Positions 8,805 to 17,440 are shown, counted from the first letter of the stretch. The stretch is 48,179 nt of DNA from CAZGMJ01 sp964526785 (GCA_964526785.1 CAZGMJ010000041.1:1-48179), one strand, 5' to 3'. Notes: generated by a model from the sequence alone, not told the origin. Translations and numbers: made by a program.

Positions 8805-9694
8805 TGACTATGGTGCGATGGCTGTTGTTGTTCGCGATGTGCTGGAGTGCCGCGGGATTCGCATTCCTGCAACCGGGCCGGCGCGCATCCAGCGGAACCG
8901 CTTCCACCGCCCCTCGAAGGATCGTGTCGCTTGCCCCGAACATCACGGAGATACTCTGCGCACTCGGCGTGCAGGAGCAGATTGTCGGCGTGACGCATAA
9001 TTGTGATTATCCTCCAGCGGTGGCCGCAAAGAAGAAGATCGGAACGTTCTGGCAGCCGAATATCGAGGCGATCATCGCCCTGCGGCCGGGACTGGTCATA
9101 ACTCTGGGCTTTGACAAACAGAGCGAAATAGCAGCCAGACTCGGACGTATCGGGTATCCCTGTGTGTCCGTTGCCATCGATTGCACAGAGGACCTGTTCG
9201 AAGCCGTCGAGATAATCGGATCGACAGTCGGCGCCGACGCTGCCGCAGACAGGCTGGCGGGGACCATGCGTGAGGAATTACGTGCTGTCACAGCGCGGAC
9301 GGCCGGAAGAGACAAGCCGAAGGTGCTGTGGGTAGTGCAGCGAGATCCGCTCCGCGTGGCCGGGCGGGACACGTTCGTCAACGAGATAATCGAGATGGCG
9401 GGCGGCCGAAACGCAATTGGGCGAACGCTCCACAAATACCCTCCCCTGGGGTCCGAGCAGGTGATTGCATCCGAGGCAGAGGTTATCATTGAGCCGACAA
9501 TGAGAGCGCACGGTGATGTGGATGGACAACAACGTTCGGCCGTGCGATACTGGAGTAGATTTCCGACGCTACCCGCAGTGACCTCGCAACGTATCTGTGT
9601 TATAGACGGCGATCTTGTTTCCCGCCTGAGCCCCAGGCTCAGTCGCGGGGTACGCAGCGTCGCACGGATTCTGCAGCCCGATTTGTTCGAATAA
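8804..9694 (+). CDS. BtuF-like ABC transporter substrate-binding protein
   Basis: The product (296 residues) is a periplasmic binding protein of the Peripla_BP_2 family that captures cobalamin, haem or ferric siderophores for an ABC importer. A signal peptide of about 20 residues (VRWLLLFAMCWSAAGFAF) is followed by a short linker and then RRIVSLAPNITEILCALG, the family's first strand-helix, and later CDYPPAV, GTFWQPNIEAI and LRPGLVITLG. The start at 8804 overlaps the mutL stop by one base and has AGAGGA at a good distance; ATG at 8810 is an alternative. The permease and ATPase genes follow immediately. The substrate cannot be told from sequence: there is no TonB receptor nearby and I recognised no cobalamin riboswitch. 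Confidence 0.88.
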   Translation: MTMVRWLLLFAMCWSAAGFAFLQPGRRASSGTASTAPRRIVSLAPNITEILCALGVQEQIVGVTHNCDYPPAVAAKKKIGTFWQPNIEAIIALRPGLVITLGFDKQSEIAARLGRIGYPCVSVAIDCTEDLFEAVEIIGSTVGADAAADRLAGTMREELRAVTARTAGRDKPKVLWVVQRDPLRVAGRDTFVNEIIEMAGGRNAIGRTLHKYPPLGSEQVIASEAEVIIEPTMRAHGDVDGQQRSAVRYWSRFPTLPAVTSQRICVIDGDLVSRLSPRLSRGVRSVARILQPDLFE

Positions 9695-9699
9695 GCGCC

Positions 9700-10728
9700 A
9701 TGAGAAGCATGTTGACACCCAAGCAGTTGGTTGCTGCGGTTCTGACCGCCCTGGCGGCGCTGCTGGCGATTATGTTTGCCTGCTCGCTCGTCGGCAGTGA
9801 ATCGATTGCGCTGCAATCCGTATTCAACCCGAGCGACACAGGCACGCCGAATCCCGATTACGAGATATTCATGCGGGTCAGACTGCCGAGAATCGTGCTG
9901 GCGGCTATCGTCGGAGCTGCGCTGGCCGCCTCCGGCGTCGTTTTCCAGGGGCTGCTGCGAAACCCGCTGGCCGATCCATACATTCTCGGCATATCCAGCG
10001 GCGCGGGTCTCGGAGCAATTATCGCCGTGGTAAGCGGAATCGGCTGGACTCTGTGGGGGCGGTCCCCAATCGCGCTTTTCGCGTTTTTCGGAGCGCTTGG
10101 CACGGTCTGGCTGGTCTGGTTCATCGGCCGCCTGACGGGCCGGTTTTATGTGACGGGTCTGTTGCTCGCCGGGGTGGTGGTCAATGCGTTCCTTTCCGCG
10201 GTCATCATGTTCCTGACTGCTGTAGCAAAGAGTTCGGAGGTACACGCGACCATCTTCTGGCTGATGGGCAATATGAAGGAGGAAAGTCCCCTTGTGCTCT
10301 GGCTGGCCGGCGGCTGGGTTTTCGCGGGCATCGCATCGCTTTTCTTCATCAGTCCTCGTCTCAATGCGATCAGCTTTGGCGAGCAGGATGCGGCGGGCAT
10401 TGGTATCCATGTGTCGCGAACACGTGTGACGGCATTCTCCATAGCAGCGTTGATGACGTCCATCGCGGTCAGTCTCAGCGGCCTGATCGGATTTGTCGGC
10501 CTGGTCGTGCCCCATGCCGTACGCCTGCTGTCCGGTCCCGACCATCGCCGCCTGCTGCCCCTTAGCGCCATATCCGGAGCAGCGTTTCTCGTTGTGGCCG
10601 ATACTGTCGCCCGAACCGTGGTTGCACCGGCGCAACTGCCCGTGGGAGTCATTACCGCTATGATAGGCGGCCCTTTCTTCCTCTTTCTCCTGATCAAACA
10701 CGGCAAGCGAGTGGGGTGGCTGCAATGA
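9700..10728 (+). CDS. FecCD/BtuC-family ABC transporter permease
   Basis: This 342-residue inner-membrane protein is the transmembrane subunit of a type II ABC importer for cobalamin, haem or siderophores. About ten hydrophobic segments are visible. Family signatures are RLPRIVLAAIVGAALAASG in the first third, GLLRNPLADPYILGISSGA, and GLIGFVGLVVPHAVRLL..DHR near the C-terminus, which includes the coupling segment that contacts the ATPase. It starts 5 nt after the binding-protein stop, and its own stop overlaps the ATPase start as ATGA. The gene order binding protein, permease, ATPase is canonical for the family. Confidence 0.93.
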   Translation: MRSMLTPKQLVAAVLTALAALLAIMFACSLVGSESIALQSVFNPSDTGTPNPDYEIFMRVRLPRIVLAAIVGAALAASGVVFQGLLRNPLADPYILGISSGAGLGAIIAVVSGIGWTLWGRSPIALFAFFGALGTVWLVWFIGRLTGRFYVTGLLLAGVVVNAFLSAVIMFLTAVAKSSEVHATIFWLMGNMKEESPLVLWLAGGWVFAGIASLFFISPRLNAISFGEQDAAGIGIHVSRTRVTAFSIAALMTSIAVSLSGLIGFVGLVVPHAVRLLSGPDHRRLLPLSAISGAAFLVVADTVARTVVAPAQLPVGVITAMIGGPFFLFLLIKHGKRVGWLQ

Positions 10729-11576
10729 ATAACATCGTCGAAGTCCGAAATCTCAGCTTTCGCTATACACCGGATCGAGAGGTAATACGACAACTGTCTT
10801 TGGCCGTACGTGCGGGCGATTTCCTTTCCATCATCGGCCCTAATGGAGCGGGAAAGAGCACGCTGCTAAGTCTGCTCTCTGGCGACTTGCGTCCGGCAGC
10901 AGGGTCGATCGAAATTGACGGAACCGCCCTTGAATCGTACAACCGACAGGACCTCGCTCAGAGAATCGCCCTCGTGCGCCAGGAGTTCATGCCTGCGTTC
11001 GGATTCTCGGCTGTCGAGACAATCGCAATGGCGAGAATTCCCCACTATGGCCGGTTTGGCTTTCCTCATGCGTCCGACAGGACCAGGATAGAGAAGGCGA
11101 TGGACTTCACGGAAACAACGCATTTGGCGGACCGTCCGATTACGAGCCTCAGCGGAGGCGAGCGTCAGCGGGTCTTTATCGCCAGGGCTCTGGCACAAAA
11201 TACGCCTATCCTGCTGCTGGATGAGCCGACCAACTTTCTCGATCCCAGACATCAGGTGGGGATATACGACTTGCTGAAGATGATACAGGCAGAGCATGGG
11301 AAGACTATTATCGCGGTAACGCACGAGATCAACCTCGTGGCCCGCTACAGCGACGGAGTCCTTGTCCTGGGCCCCGAAAGGGAGCACCAATTCGGCCGGA
11401 CCGATGCTGTGATGACCGCGAATGTGCTGGAACAGGCCTTCGGCGTGAATCTGGAGGTAGGCACCGCCGGGAATCGCACATTCTTCGTACCCGTCGGCAG
11501 GCATGCTGTGATCGGCAAATCAGCCGCTCCGGGCGACCAGTCTCTTCACCGCCAAGATGCGCCAAACAACGCATAA
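10725..11576 (+). CDS. BtuD/FepC-family ABC transporter ATPase
   Basis: The 283-residue cytoplasmic subunit powers the importer encoded just upstream. Walker A is GPNGAGKST (residues 38-46), the Q-loop follows LVRQEF, the ABC signature is SLSGGERQRV near residue 141, Walker B is ILLLDEP near 162, the D-loop lies in the following NFLD, and the switch histidine is in VTHE near 200. The C-terminal 70 residues extend beyond the ABC core, as in BtuD/FhuC homologues. The ATG at 10725 overlaps the permease stop (ATGA), so translation is probably coupled. An in-frame GTG at 10716 lies inside the permease gene and is less likely. No terminator hairpin was recognised after the stop. Confidence 0.93.
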   Translation: MNNIVEVRNLSFRYTPDREVIRQLSLAVRAGDFLSIIGPNGAGKSTLLSLLSGDLRPAAGSIEIDGTALESYNRQDLAQRIALVRQEFMPAFGFSAVETIAMARIPHYGRFGFPHASDRTRIEKAMDFTETTHLADRPITSLSGGERQRVFIARALAQNTPILLLDEPTNFLDPRHQVGIYDLLKMIQAEHGKTIIAVTHEINLVARYSDGVLVLGPEREHQFGRTDAVMTANVLEQAFGVNLEVGTAGNRTFFVPVGRHAVIGKSAAPGDQSLHRQDAPNNA

Positions 11577-11620
11577 GCCACTGCATCATAAGCACTTATA
11601 AGCAGCCTGGCATATTTGCC

Positions 11621-11649
11621 TTGAAGCCCCGCCGACCCGCAATTATACT
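11621..11649 (+). promoter_or_regulatory. Candidate promoter P1 for dksA-like/yacG
   Basis: TTGAAG (11621-11626) and TATACT (11644-11649) are separated by exactly 17 bp and match the sigma-70 hexamers at four and five positions. It lies about 120 nt upstream of the GTG start of the DksA-like gene. Confidence 0.5.
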
Positions 11650-11680
11650 CTCCGCTCCGGTTGTTGCTAAAGGACAAGGC

Positions 11681-11710
11681 TTGCATGAAAGAGAGCGCTC
11701 CGTATATAAT
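11681..11710 (+). promoter_or_regulatory. Candidate promoter P2 for dksA-like/yacG
   Basis: A perfect -10 hexamer TATAAT (11705-11710) is preceded after 18 bp by the poor -35 TTGCAT (11681-11686). It could be a second start, or a spurious AT-rich match. It lies about 57 nt ahead of the gene. Confidence 0.35.
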
Positions 11711-11766
11711 ACAGGTTCTGTACTCAAGGTAACAACTCGCTTATCACATAAAAGGTAGATAGAGAC

Positions 11767-12330
11767 GTGGCGAAAAAGCGAAAATCAACTGCGAAGAAGA
11801 CCAAGAAGACGGTGAAGAAGGTCAAAAAGGCGAAGTCGGCAAAAAAGGCCAAGAAAACGAAAAAGGCCGGGAAGAAGAAGAGACCGACGCGCAGGAAGAA
11901 GAAGCATTTGACAAGCGCTGAAATCAAGCACTTCAAAACGCTCTTGCTCGCCAAGTACCGCGAAATCCTGACCAACTGCACCGAGTTCGAGGACGAAGCT
12001 CTCGGTAAATCGCGGCTCGACGCCAGCGGAGACCTTTCCAGCATGCCTATTCACATGGCTGATCTGGGCACGGACAACTACGAGCAGGAGTTTGCGTTGG
12101 GATTGCTGGACAGCGAGCGTCGTCTGCTTAGCGAGATATACGAGGCACTGGACCGTATGGAACGCGGCCAATACGGAATTTGCCAGGGAACGGGCAAGCC
12201 GATTCCAAAGGCCAGACTCGAAGCTCAACCCTGGGCCAAGTATTGCGTGGAATACGCCCGCAAGCTGGAACAGGGCCTGGTCTCTGAAAACGACCATTTC
12301 GGTGAGTTCGATGAAGAGGAACAGCAGTAG
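11767..12330 (+). CDS. TraR/DksA-family protein with lysine-rich N-terminal tail
   Basis: The 187-residue product combines two parts. Residues 2-47 are almost entirely Lys, Ala, Arg and Thr, resembling a histone H1-like tail and probably binding nucleic acid. Residues 48-187 are a DksA/TraR-type helical hairpin and finger: HLTSAEIKHFKTLLLAKYREIL, the acidic SMPIHMADLGTDNYEQEFA segment, a long helix, GQYGICQGTGKPIPKARLEA and QPWAKYCVEY. The zinc finger is half lost: the expected CX2C-X17-CX2C reads C139-Q-G-T and C160-V-E-Y. DksA proteins bind RNA polymerase through the secondary channel to tune transcription; whether this one does is inference. It starts with GTG, with AAAGGTAG upstream. Its end overlaps yacG by 20 nt. 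Confidence 0.87.
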   Translation: MAKKRKSTAKKTKKTVKKVKKAKSAKKAKKTKKAGKKKRPTRRKKKHLTSAEIKHFKTLLLAKYREILTNCTEFEDEALGKSRLDASGDLSSMPIHMADLGTDNYEQEFALGLLDSERRLLSEIYEALDRMERGQYGICQGTGKPIPKARLEAQPWAKYCVEYARKLEQGLVSENDHFGEFDEEEQQ

Positions 12331-12547
12331 CCGTGCAGCACGCTGTCCCGTATGCCGAAGAGTTGTAGCCGACGCAGGCGGCAGCGGTGAACCGGGCACA
12401 TCCTCCTTTCCGTTCTGTTCCCAGCGATGCAGGTACGTTGATCTGGGCGCCTGGCTCGACGGCCTCTACTCGGTCGCCGACACATCGGCTCGCGGCCATC
12501 TTGGCCAAGATTCGCTCGCTGACGAAGGCAACACGTTTGACCCGTAG
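12311..12547 (+). CDS. yacG: Zinc-binding protein YacG (DNA gyrase inhibitor family)
   Basis: This 78-residue protein matches the YacG family, small zinc proteins that in Escherichia coli bind GyrB and inhibit DNA gyrase. The zinc ligands are Cys12 and Cys15 (CPVC) and Cys36 and Cys40 (FCSQRC), followed by the family's conserved YVDLGAWLDGLY (residues 42-53), the equivalent of the E. coli DLGEWA region. The ATG at 12311 lies inside the end of the DksA-like gene and is preceded by GGTGAG, so the two genes overlap by 20 nt in different frames and are probably translationally coupled. The tail after residue 55 is acidic and not conserved. Pairing a DksA-like protein with a gyrase-directed protein in one transcript is noteworthy. 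Confidence 0.85.
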   Translation: MKRNSSSRAARCPVCRRVVADAGGSGEPGTSSFPFCSQRCRYVDLGAWLDGLYSVADTSARGHLGQDSLADEGNTFDP

Positions 12548-12651
12548 CAGGCGGCTCGATTTCCTGTTGAAGTAACCGGCAAATCAGCTATAAATAGACT
12601 TGCGTGCTACACGGAGACAAATGCTGCACCTTATTGGATGAGGCAGATCGA

Positions 12652-13941
12652 ATGGAGAGCGACCGACAATCGCCGCAATGGTTCAACGGAATCCTCTTTC
12701 CGGAGGTTTTTCGCACGTTCCGCCTGGCAATGCAGCCGGTCAAGCTTATCATTGCATTTATGATGATCGCTGTAATCTGTCTGGCAGGCTGGCTGATGGA
12801 TTTCAGCAGGACCGTCGTTGCCACACCGGACACTCAGTACGCGGTGACTGAACTGCACACGTACCTGGCCGATCCGGCTCAGTGCGAGCGTTATGTCGAG
12901 GCGTTCGAGGAATCAGGGGCTCGGACGGGCGTATTCTCCACGCTTTGGCGGTTCACCGCTACACGCTATCACAGCGTTTTGCGGTCGCTTTTTGACCTGG
13001 ACTTCCCCGCTGTGGCAGCCGATATCGAGGACTGTGTAAAGGCTCTTGGCTGGGCGGTCAGACGTCATACGTTATACTGCGTTGTGTTCTTCATTATTGC
13101 CCACGCCGCCTTCTCGGTTGCCGGTGGGGCAATTTGCAGGATTTCCGCACTGCAATTCGCCCAGGGCGAGAAGCCGGGGCTCACCGAAGCGATGCGATTC
13201 GGATTGAAGAAGTTTCCGAGTCTCCTGGCCGCCCCTCTCGTACCCGTCGGCACGATTGCGGGGGCCGGACTATTCATCGTACTGTTGGGTCTTCTGGGCA
13301 ATATTCCACGGGCGGGCGAGATAATCGTCGCTGCGTTCCTGCTGTTCGCCCTCGTAGCCGGCGCATTCATTGCGTTTGTAGCCATCGGGGCGGTGGCGGG
13401 CTTCAATCTCATGTTTCCAGCTATTGCTTATGACGGACTGGACTGCTACGACGCAATAAGCCGCACGTTCAACTACGTCTACGCCAGGCCCTGGCGAATG
13501 GGCTTCTATACCGCTCTTGCAGCTCTCTACGGCTCCGTCTGTTATGTATTTGTCAGGCTCTTCACCTTTCTACTTATCTGGCTCACGCGGGCGTTTCTGG
13601 GGATCGGCATATGGGCGAGGGACGGCAGCGGTATCAGCAAGCTAGCCATGATTTGGCCGGAACCGCGTTTCGGCTCCTTGTTCGGAGGCCCCGTCCCGAC
13701 GCCCCTCGAATGGAGCGAAATGGTCGCGGCGGCCCTGATCTATCTTTTTCTGCTCGTCGTCGCGGGCACCATGGTTTCATTCATAGTCAGTTTCTACTTT
13801 TCCGGCAACACAATCATCTACGCCCTGATGCGACAGAAAGTCGACCATACGCCCATCGAAAACGTCAGCAGGCCCTCGATAGAGTATCCAAACGACGCGG
13901 TTTTCATCCACCCATCTACAAACGGTTCCAAGCAGCAGTGA
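12652..13941 (+). CDS. Multi-pass membrane protein of unknown function
   Basis: I do not recognise a named family for this 429-residue protein. It is an integral membrane protein with six to eight hydrophobic segments: one near residues 30-52, one near 145-165, a long pair around 195-260, one near 290-325 and one near 360-390. Between the first and second lies a soluble stretch of about 90 residues that is probably periplasmic. The cytoplasmic-looking tail contains RQKVDHTPIENV. The start at 12652 has GATGAGG at a good distance; an in-frame GTG at 12604 is possible. Large proteins of this layout, with ISALQFAQGEKPGLTEA-like loops, occur in planctomycetes, but that is a recollection rather than a search result. 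It is followed by a promoter and the dehydratase gene. Confidence 0.78.
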   Translation: MESDRQSPQWFNGILFPEVFRTFRLAMQPVKLIIAFMMIAVICLAGWLMDFSRTVVATPDTQYAVTELHTYLADPAQCERYVEAFEESGARTGVFSTLWRFTATRYHSVLRSLFDLDFPAVAADIEDCVKALGWAVRRHTLYCVVFFIIAHAAFSVAGGAICRISALQFAQGEKPGLTEAMRFGLKKFPSLLAAPLVPVGTIAGAGLFIVLLGLLGNIPRAGEIIVAAFLLFALVAGAFIAFVAIGAVAGFNLMFPAIAYDGLDCYDAISRTFNYVYARPWRMGFYTALAALYGSVCYVFVRLFTFLLIWLTRAFLGIGIWARDGSGISKLAMIWPEPRFGSLFGGPVPTPLEWSEMVAAALIYLFLLVVAGTMVSFIVSFYFSGNTIIYALMRQKVDHTPIENVSRPSIEYPNDAVFIHPSTNGSKQQ

Positions 13942-14109
13942 GAACAGAGTTGCTGCCTGCTTTAGAACTGTTCAAGAACGGGCCGATTATCGGAAATCGA
14001 GAGCATCCAGCAGCGGCCCTGCGAAAGACACCGGCTAATTACATGCACCAATTCTGCCGAAAAACACAGAGGGTAGGCAGTTAACCGCCGGCCGGAAACG
14101 CTCGCCCAC

Positions 14110-14138
14110 TTGACATTAACCTAACTCATTGATATACT
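14110..14138 (+). promoter_or_regulatory. Strong sigma-70 promoter for the 4,6-dehydratase gene
   Basis: TTGACA (14110-14115) and TATACT (14133-14138) are spaced by exactly 17 bp. The -35 is perfect and the -10 matches at five of six positions. Transcription should begin near 14145, which rules out the in-frame TTG at 14129 as a start codon and supports ATG 14186. Confidence 0.75.
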
Positions 14139-14185
14139 TGCATTTGCGTAATCACGCAAGCGCGTGTGGCTATACGAAGCAAAGA

Positions 14186-16165
14186 ATGGATCGCAGCGAT
14201 AAAGATAGAAAACCCGCTCGTAATGGGCGTGCTCCGCTGGAGTTGTCCGGCCCCCCTGCCACCCTACTGCGCTTTCGCAAGCCGCTGATCATCCTCGCCC
14301 ATGCTGCGGCTTTCACGGTTGCACTGTTGTTGGCCTTTCTCGTGGTCAACCAGATGCAGTTTATTTGGAAAAGCGACGTGAGAGTTGCGTGGGTCAGCGA
14401 GCAGTTCCCCCCCCTGCTTGGACTTTGTCTGCTCGTCAAGATACCCATCTTCGCACTATTCAAGCAATATCGCGGTTGGTGGCGATATGTCGGTATCTTC
14501 GACCTGGTCAGCATCGTCCGCGCCTCGCTGGTCAGCACACTGATCATTGTGGCCTTCTGGTTCCTTCTGATTGTGCGAGGTTTCATTCCGCTGGGCGAAA
14601 CGTTCGAAGAAGTCGCCAACGTAAGTCAGGGCGTGTTCATGGCGGATTTGTTCGCCACCATCATGGTGTTATCCGCCCTGCGAATGATCATACGTCTGTA
14701 CTATGAAGAATTCCGCACGGTCGAAGCAGGCAAACTCAGTCGATTCCTCATCGTCGGTGCGGGCAACACCGGCGAAGCCCTTCTGCGCGATATACACCGT
14801 ATGAGCGTCGTCGAGTACGCGGTGGTCGGTTTTGTCGATGACGACCCCGCCAAACAGGATATCAACATCCACGGAATTCCCGTCCTCGGCACGGTCGATC
14901 AACTCCCGGAAATATGTGAAGCCCACAAGATCGATGAAATCGGCATCGCAATGCCTTCGGCCTCTCATCAACAGCGCAGACGCGTCATCCAGTTGTGCGA
15001 AGGAATGAAAATACGCTTTCGCACCGTCCCGTCGCTGGCAGACATCGCATCAGGGAAATTCCGTGTATCCCAGATTCGCGACGTGGACATTAACGACCTG
15101 CTTGGACGCGAAGTTGTTCAGCTTGATCTCCATCTCATTGAGGAATTCATCAGAGACAAGGTGGTCCTCGTGACCGGCGCGGGGGGCTCCATCGGATCCG
15201 AGATGTGCCGGCAGTTGTGCGTCTTCGAGCCCGGCCGGTTGCTGCTCGTGGAACAGGCGGAGAATCCACTTTTCTATATTGAGCGCGAGTTGGCCAGGCA
15301 GTTCCCTTCCGTCGACATGCGCGCCATCGTCTGCAACATCACCGACCGTGCCCGTGTAAATCAGGTCTTTGCGCACTACCGCCCCGCCATCGTCATTCAC
15401 GCCGCGGCCCACAAACACGTCCCCTTGATGGAATTGAATCCGGGTGAGGCCGTCAAGAATAATGTTCTGGGAACCAGGGCGGTCGCCGACGCCTCCGACC
15501 GTTTCGGCGCCACGAATTTCGTCATGATCAGCACGGACAAGGCGGTCAACCCGACGAGCATAATGGGATCGTCCAAACGTATTGCCGAGATGTACATACA
15601 GAACCTCAACCGGACCAGCAAGACCGATTTCGTAACCGTCCGCTTCGGAAATGTGCTCGGCTCAGAGGGTTCGGTGGTCCCGATCTTCAGGAAACAAATC
15701 GCCGAAGGCGGCCCCGTGACAGTCACGGACCCCGACATGCAGCGTTACTTCATGACAATTCCCGAGGCCAGCCAGCTTGTCCTTCAGGCCGCCACTATGG
15801 GCAACGGTGGCGAGATATTCCTCCTCGACATGGGAGACCCCGTTAAGATCGTCGATCTTGCCAGGGAACTGATTACGCTGAGCGGTTTTCGCCCCGGAGA
15901 GGATATCGAAATTGCCTTCACAGGTCTGCGTCCAGGTGAGAAGCTGTTCGAAGAACTCAGCATCGAAGGCGAGGACATGCAAAGCACCCGCCATCCGAAG
16001 ATCAGTATCTGGAAGAATATCCCCATAGATCGCCGGACGCTTCATGACGGCATAGATTCACTTCTCGCGTTTTGCCAAGCCGAGGACCGGGCGGCCATCG
16101 TGGACAGGATCCGTCAACTCGTACCGGAATACATTGGCGGCGAGGACCGCGCAGCACAGGGCTAA
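14186..16165 (+). CDS. Membrane nucleotide-sugar 4,6-dehydratase (CapD/PglF/WbpM family)
   Basis: The 659-residue enzyme should convert a UDP-N-acetylhexosamine to its 4-keto-6-deoxy derivative, an early step in making polysaccharide or glycoprotein sugars at the inner membrane. Four transmembrane helices occupy about residues 35-175. A first nucleotide-binding fold begins with LIVGAGNTGEALL near 188, and the catalytic SDR domain begins with VVLVTGAGGSIGSE near 327. The active-site region is STDKAVNPTSIMGSSKR: Met460 replaces the usual Tyr of YXXXK, with Lys464 retained, as in the large PglF/WbpM group. A C-terminal FTGLRPGEKLFEEL segment is also typical. It stands alone behind its own promoter, with no glycosyltransferase alongside, so its pathway cannot be named. 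A link with the KDO gene kdsA 3 kb away is only suggestive. Confidence 0.92.
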   Translation: MDRSDKDRKPARNGRAPLELSGPPATLLRFRKPLIILAHAAAFTVALLLAFLVVNQMQFIWKSDVRVAWVSEQFPPLLGLCLLVKIPIFALFKQYRGWWRYVGIFDLVSIVRASLVSTLIIVAFWFLLIVRGFIPLGETFEEVANVSQGVFMADLFATIMVLSALRMIIRLYYEEFRTVEAGKLSRFLIVGAGNTGEALLRDIHRMSVVEYAVVGFVDDDPAKQDINIHGIPVLGTVDQLPEICEAHKIDEIGIAMPSASHQQRRRVIQLCEGMKIRFRTVPSLADIASGKFRVSQIRDVDINDLLGREVVQLDLHLIEEFIRDKVVLVTGAGGSIGSEMCRQLCVFEPGRLLLVEQAENPLFYIERELARQFPSVDMRAIVCNITDRARVNQVFAHYRPAIVIHAAAHKHVPLMELNPGEAVKNNVLGTRAVADASDRFGATNFVMISTDKAVNPTSIMGSSKRIAEMYIQNLNRTSKTDFVTVRFGNVLGSEGSVVPIFRKQIAEGGPVTVTDPDMQRYFMTIPEASQLVLQAATMGNGGEIFLLDMGDPVKIVDLARELITLSGFRPGEDIEIAFTGLRPGEKLFEELSIEGEDMQSTRHPKISIWKNIPIDRRTLHDGIDSLLAFCQAEDRAAIVDRIRQLVPEYIGGEDRAAQG

Positions 16166-16280
16166 CGGCCGCATCGAGTATCTCCACTCATCGCCGGGCA
16201 TCCTCGTCCTCGCATCGTTCCAATGGCACGCAAGGCCTGGACAGATCTATACTATTTTGCCGACGCGCGGGCGCATAAGA

Positions 16281-16302
16281 AAGCCGCCCATGCAGGCGGC
16301 TT
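16281..16302. terminator. Hairpin between convergent dehydratase and xer genes
   Basis: AAGCCGCC (16281-16288) and GGCGGCTT (16295-16302) form a perfect 8-bp stem with a 6-nt loop. It sits about 115 nt after the dehydratase stop and 30 nt after the xer stop on the other strand. On the minus strand the stem is followed by TCTTAT, so it serves best as the xer terminator. The T-run is weak in both directions. Confidence 0.5.
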
Positions 16303-16331
16303 CTCGCATTTCTATCTGCTCCGATGTCCCC

Positions 16332-17348
16332 TTAGAAGGCGTCCGTATCGTCGAAGTCCTGGCGGGGATGAGCGTCATCGTACTCTTCTTTGAGCTTGCT
16401 CGTACTGAGGTGTGTATATATCTGCGTGGTGGACAGCGACTGATGCCCCAGCAGTTCCTGCACACTTCGCAGGTCAGCTCCGTTGTTGAGCATATGGGTA
16501 GCAAAGCTGTGCCGCAACGTGTGCGGACTGATCTCTCCGTCGAGCCCGGCCATCTTCAGGTATTTGTCCATTTTTCGACGAACGCTTCGGGTACTGAGCC
16601 GCCGGCCGTGTTTGTTCACAAAAAGAACCTTCGGATCGAAGTTGCTGTTGTTCTGGGCCCGCTTGTTCCGAAATTCCATGTAATGCTGAATGGTCTGCAG
16701 TGCAGAAGAACTTATCGGCGCAATGCGTTCCTTCTTGCCCTTGCCTCGCACGTGCACGACTTCGCCCAGGAAGTCGATGTCATCCATATTCAGCGCAACG
16801 ACCTCGCTTACACGAATGCCTGTGCTATACAGCGTTTCGAGTATCGCTCTGTCTCTCGCCCCCAGCCATGTGTTCACCGGCGGAGTTTCCAGAAGCCTCT
16901 TGACCTCTTCGTATTCCAGAAATCGAGGGAGTTTCTTTTCCTGCTTCGGGGTCCGAACGGCAGCAACAGGATTGGCCGCAATTTCGTTCCTCTTTACCAG
17001 GAACTTGTAGAAACTCCGCAGGGTCGCCAGTTTCCGTGCAATCGTGGCCTTGGAATACTGCTTTTCGTTCAGGAACCCCAGATACGCCCGCACTGCATTG
17101 ACGTCCGCCGTCAGGAGCAACTTGTCCGTCGCCGGCTTGGTCTCAGTCGCCACAGCGGTGGCGGTTCCGCTCATACCGGGTGAACCCAGGAACGTGCCTG
17201 CTTCCGGAGTTGGATCGTGCTCCCGGTTGGTCAGGAACTCACCGTATTGCGCCAAGTCTGCTCCGTAGCATTTGGCGGTGTGCTCGGAGAATCGCTTCTC
17301 AAACTTCAAATAATCCAAGAACCTCTGAGTTATCGTGCTGTCTTCCAT
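16332..17348 (-). CDS. xerC: Tyrosine recombinase XerC/XerD
   Basis: This 338-residue site-specific recombinase resolves chromosome dimers at dif-type sites. The complete catalytic set is visible: Arg179 (STGIRVSE), Lys203 (RGKGKKER), His276 and Arg279 (HTLRHSFATH), His302 (LLGHQS) and the nucleophile Tyr311 (TQIYTHLS). The N-terminal SAM-like core-binding domain spans about residues 1-130 and contains a non-conserved Gly/Thr/Ala-rich insertion (about 45-75). The ATG at 17348 has AGG at a good distance; an in-frame extension upstream is unlikely. XerC and XerD cannot be separated from the sequence alone, so the symbol is provisional. There are no integrase-type DNA-binding extensions and no attachment repeats, which argues against a mobile-element role. 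The small gene upstream is probably co-transcribed. Confidence 0.93.
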   Translation of the reverse strand: MEDSTITQRFLDYLKFEKRFSEHTAKCYGADLAQYGEFLTNREHDPTPEAGTFLGSPGMSGTATAVATETKPATDKLLLTADVNAVRAYLGFLNEKQYSKATIARKLATLRSFYKFLVKRNEIAANPVAAVRTPKQEKKLPRFLEYEEVKRLLETPPVNTWLGARDRAILETLYSTGIRVSEVVALNMDDIDFLGEVVHVRGKGKKERIAPISSSALQTIQHYMEFRNKRAQNNSNFDPKVLFVNKHGRRLSTRSVRRKMDKYLKMAGLDGEISPHTLRHSFATHMLNNGADLRSVQELLGHQSLSTTQIYTHLSTSKLKEEYDDAHPRQDFDDTDAF

Positions 17349-17440
17349 AATATACCTGCCACCTGGCGTCAATTTGCCTCATCATTCGTCCGGCGTCTCT
17401 ATAACCGCTTCGACCGTCGCGCCGGTTCCACACACACGTT

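Noticed and set aside
9007..10725. 572-codon minus-strand open frame
   Set aside because: Antisense to the importer genes; Gln/Arg/His-rich low-complexity product without domain features.
16332..17348. Integrase of a mobile element
   Set aside because: The protein has the size and motifs of a housekeeping Xer enzyme, and no attachment repeats, tRNA target or cargo genes lie beside it.
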